Positions 63,458 to 64,000 of a DNA stretch of 64,000 nucleotides are shown here, one piece after another. This DNA is from Corynebacterium kalidii. Lineage in GTDB: Bacteria; Actinomycetota; Actinomycetes; Mycobacteriales; Mycobacteriaceae. Location: assembly GCF_022869005.1 (NCBI RefSeq), contig NZ_JALIEA010000012.1, forward strand, positions 124,001 to 188,000, written 5' to 3'. Positions within the stretch are counted from its first letter, which is position 1; each line of letters begins with the position of its first letter. The notes under the pieces were generated by a model. That model made no database searches and was not told where the DNA came from. It saw only the letters and a program-made list of their open reading frames with translations. Made by a program: the position numbers and the translations under genes.

Positions 63458-64000
63458 ATGAAGTACATCGGTACCGTAAGCGCAGCGCCTGTGGAAACCC
63501 CGGACTGGACAGAGACCCGGATCCAGATCGAGGGGCTGCCTCGGGGGTGCAATCTCCTGGTGAAGTGGGCTGACGGCCGCGCAGCCGCGGCGTTGACGCA
63601 GTTGACGGTGGGCACCCAGATCATCTTTGCGGCACGGGAAGGTACTTTCGCCCGACGTTCGGCGACAGTGATCGAAGTCTGGGGTGTCTTCTTCGATCTC
63701 GTCTCGCCCCGGTTCCTCAGTCCGCGACGGATCTACGACAGGTTCGGCAAGAGACCGATGCGGATCGAGGGGAGGGTAGTCGAGATTCCGGACCTATGGG
63801 ATCGTGCCGCTGGTCAGCGGGCGGAAGTCAGCGTGGTGACCCGCGAAGGACTGGAGATAGTCTCGCGGTGGGACGGTGAATGTGCCGATCACCTGGTCAT
63901 GCTCGCAGACAGGGGAGACACGCTAGCTTTCACTGCACTGGAAGCGTCCTTCGAACTGTTGTGGACGTGGAATGAGGAGCGCACGCAGAAGTTCCGGGTG
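63458..64000 (+). CDS. Unknown protein, 3' end outside window
   Basis: Not recognised. 181 codons open to the right edge without a stop. MKYIGTVSAAPVETPDWTETRIQIEGLPRG starts a mainly beta-strand protein, with two stretches of similar look (RIQIEGLPRGCNLLVKWADG ... GTQIIFAARE and MRIEGRVVEIPDL ... DTLAFTALEA), possibly two small barrel domains. No signal peptide or membrane segment. Codon use is GC-rich in the third position, as in the neighbours, and a -10 element stands at leaderless distance, which supports a real gene. Confidence 0.6.
   Translation, partial: MKYIGTVSAAPVETPDWTETRIQIEGLPRGCNLLVKWADGRAAAALTQLTVGTQIIFAAREGTFARRSATVIEVWGVFFDLVSPRFLSPRRIYDRFGKRPMRIEGRVVEIPDLWDRAAGQRAEVSVVTREGLEIVSRWDGECADHLVMLADRGDTLAFTALEASFELLWTWNEERTQKFRV

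Overview
The window is high-GC actinobacterial DNA and almost certainly a Corynebacterium chromosome of the GC-rich, environmental or food-associated type; the species cannot be told from sequence alone. The evidence is the conserved Mycobacteriales gene order rne-rplU-rpmA-obgE-proB-proA ... nadD-rsfS-gpgP-degV-comEA-comEC-holA, followed further on by rpsT and lepA, together with many leaderless promoters (a -10 hexamer of the TANNNT type 7-8 nt before the start codon).

Layout. (1) 1-19260, core block: RNase E/G (5' end outside the window), ribosomal proteins L21 and L27, Obg GTPase, the two first proline-biosynthesis enzymes, a secreted cutinase-like esterase, a YwiC-like membrane protein, NadD, RsfS, a GpgP-like phosphatase, a DegV protein with a large low-complexity insert, the DNA-uptake proteins ComEA and ComEC, a small P-loop kinase and DNA polymerase III delta. 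(2) 19261-42230, about 23 kb lying between holA and rpsT, which are neighbours in related genomes. It holds an FAD monooxygenase, a lipoprotein esterase, a ureide/hydantoin-type catabolic set (M20 amidohydrolase, YtcJ-like amidohydrolase, PucR regulator, MFS and NCS1 permeases), an OFA transporter with a glutaryl-CoA dehydrogenase-like enzyme, an AddAB-like helicase-nuclease pair, and a divergent pair made of a membrane-anchored unknown protein and a GIY-YIG protein. (3) 42231-53355: rpsT, a degenerate ImmA-like protein, a small DNA-repair/toxin group (Tag-like, AlkB, MazF-like), then an aliphatic amide/urea module (MarR regulator, AmiC-like sensor, amidase with small partner, AmiS/UreI channel, ArsB/NhaD-type permease), then lepA. 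(4) 53356-57282, an acquired and decaying island: two low-GC unknown genes directly behind lepA, an IS481-type transposase with an internal stop, an ISL3 transposase tail and a broken ulaA. (5) 57283-64000: a GntP-family permease, a small unknown gene, a Tm-1-like/PEP-hydrolase-like pair with a divergent MocR-type regulator, and an unknown gene running off the right edge.

How the parts work together: regions 2 and 3 each read as a self-contained nitrogen-scavenging module with its own regulator, importer and hydrolases. The best candidates for something undescribed are the low-GC pair at 53366-54869 (soluble protein plus four-helix membrane protein) and the divergent pair at 38819-42197 (coiled-coil membrane protein plus GIY-YIG protein around an 18-bp palindrome). 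All functions are inferred from sequence reading only; no database search was run.
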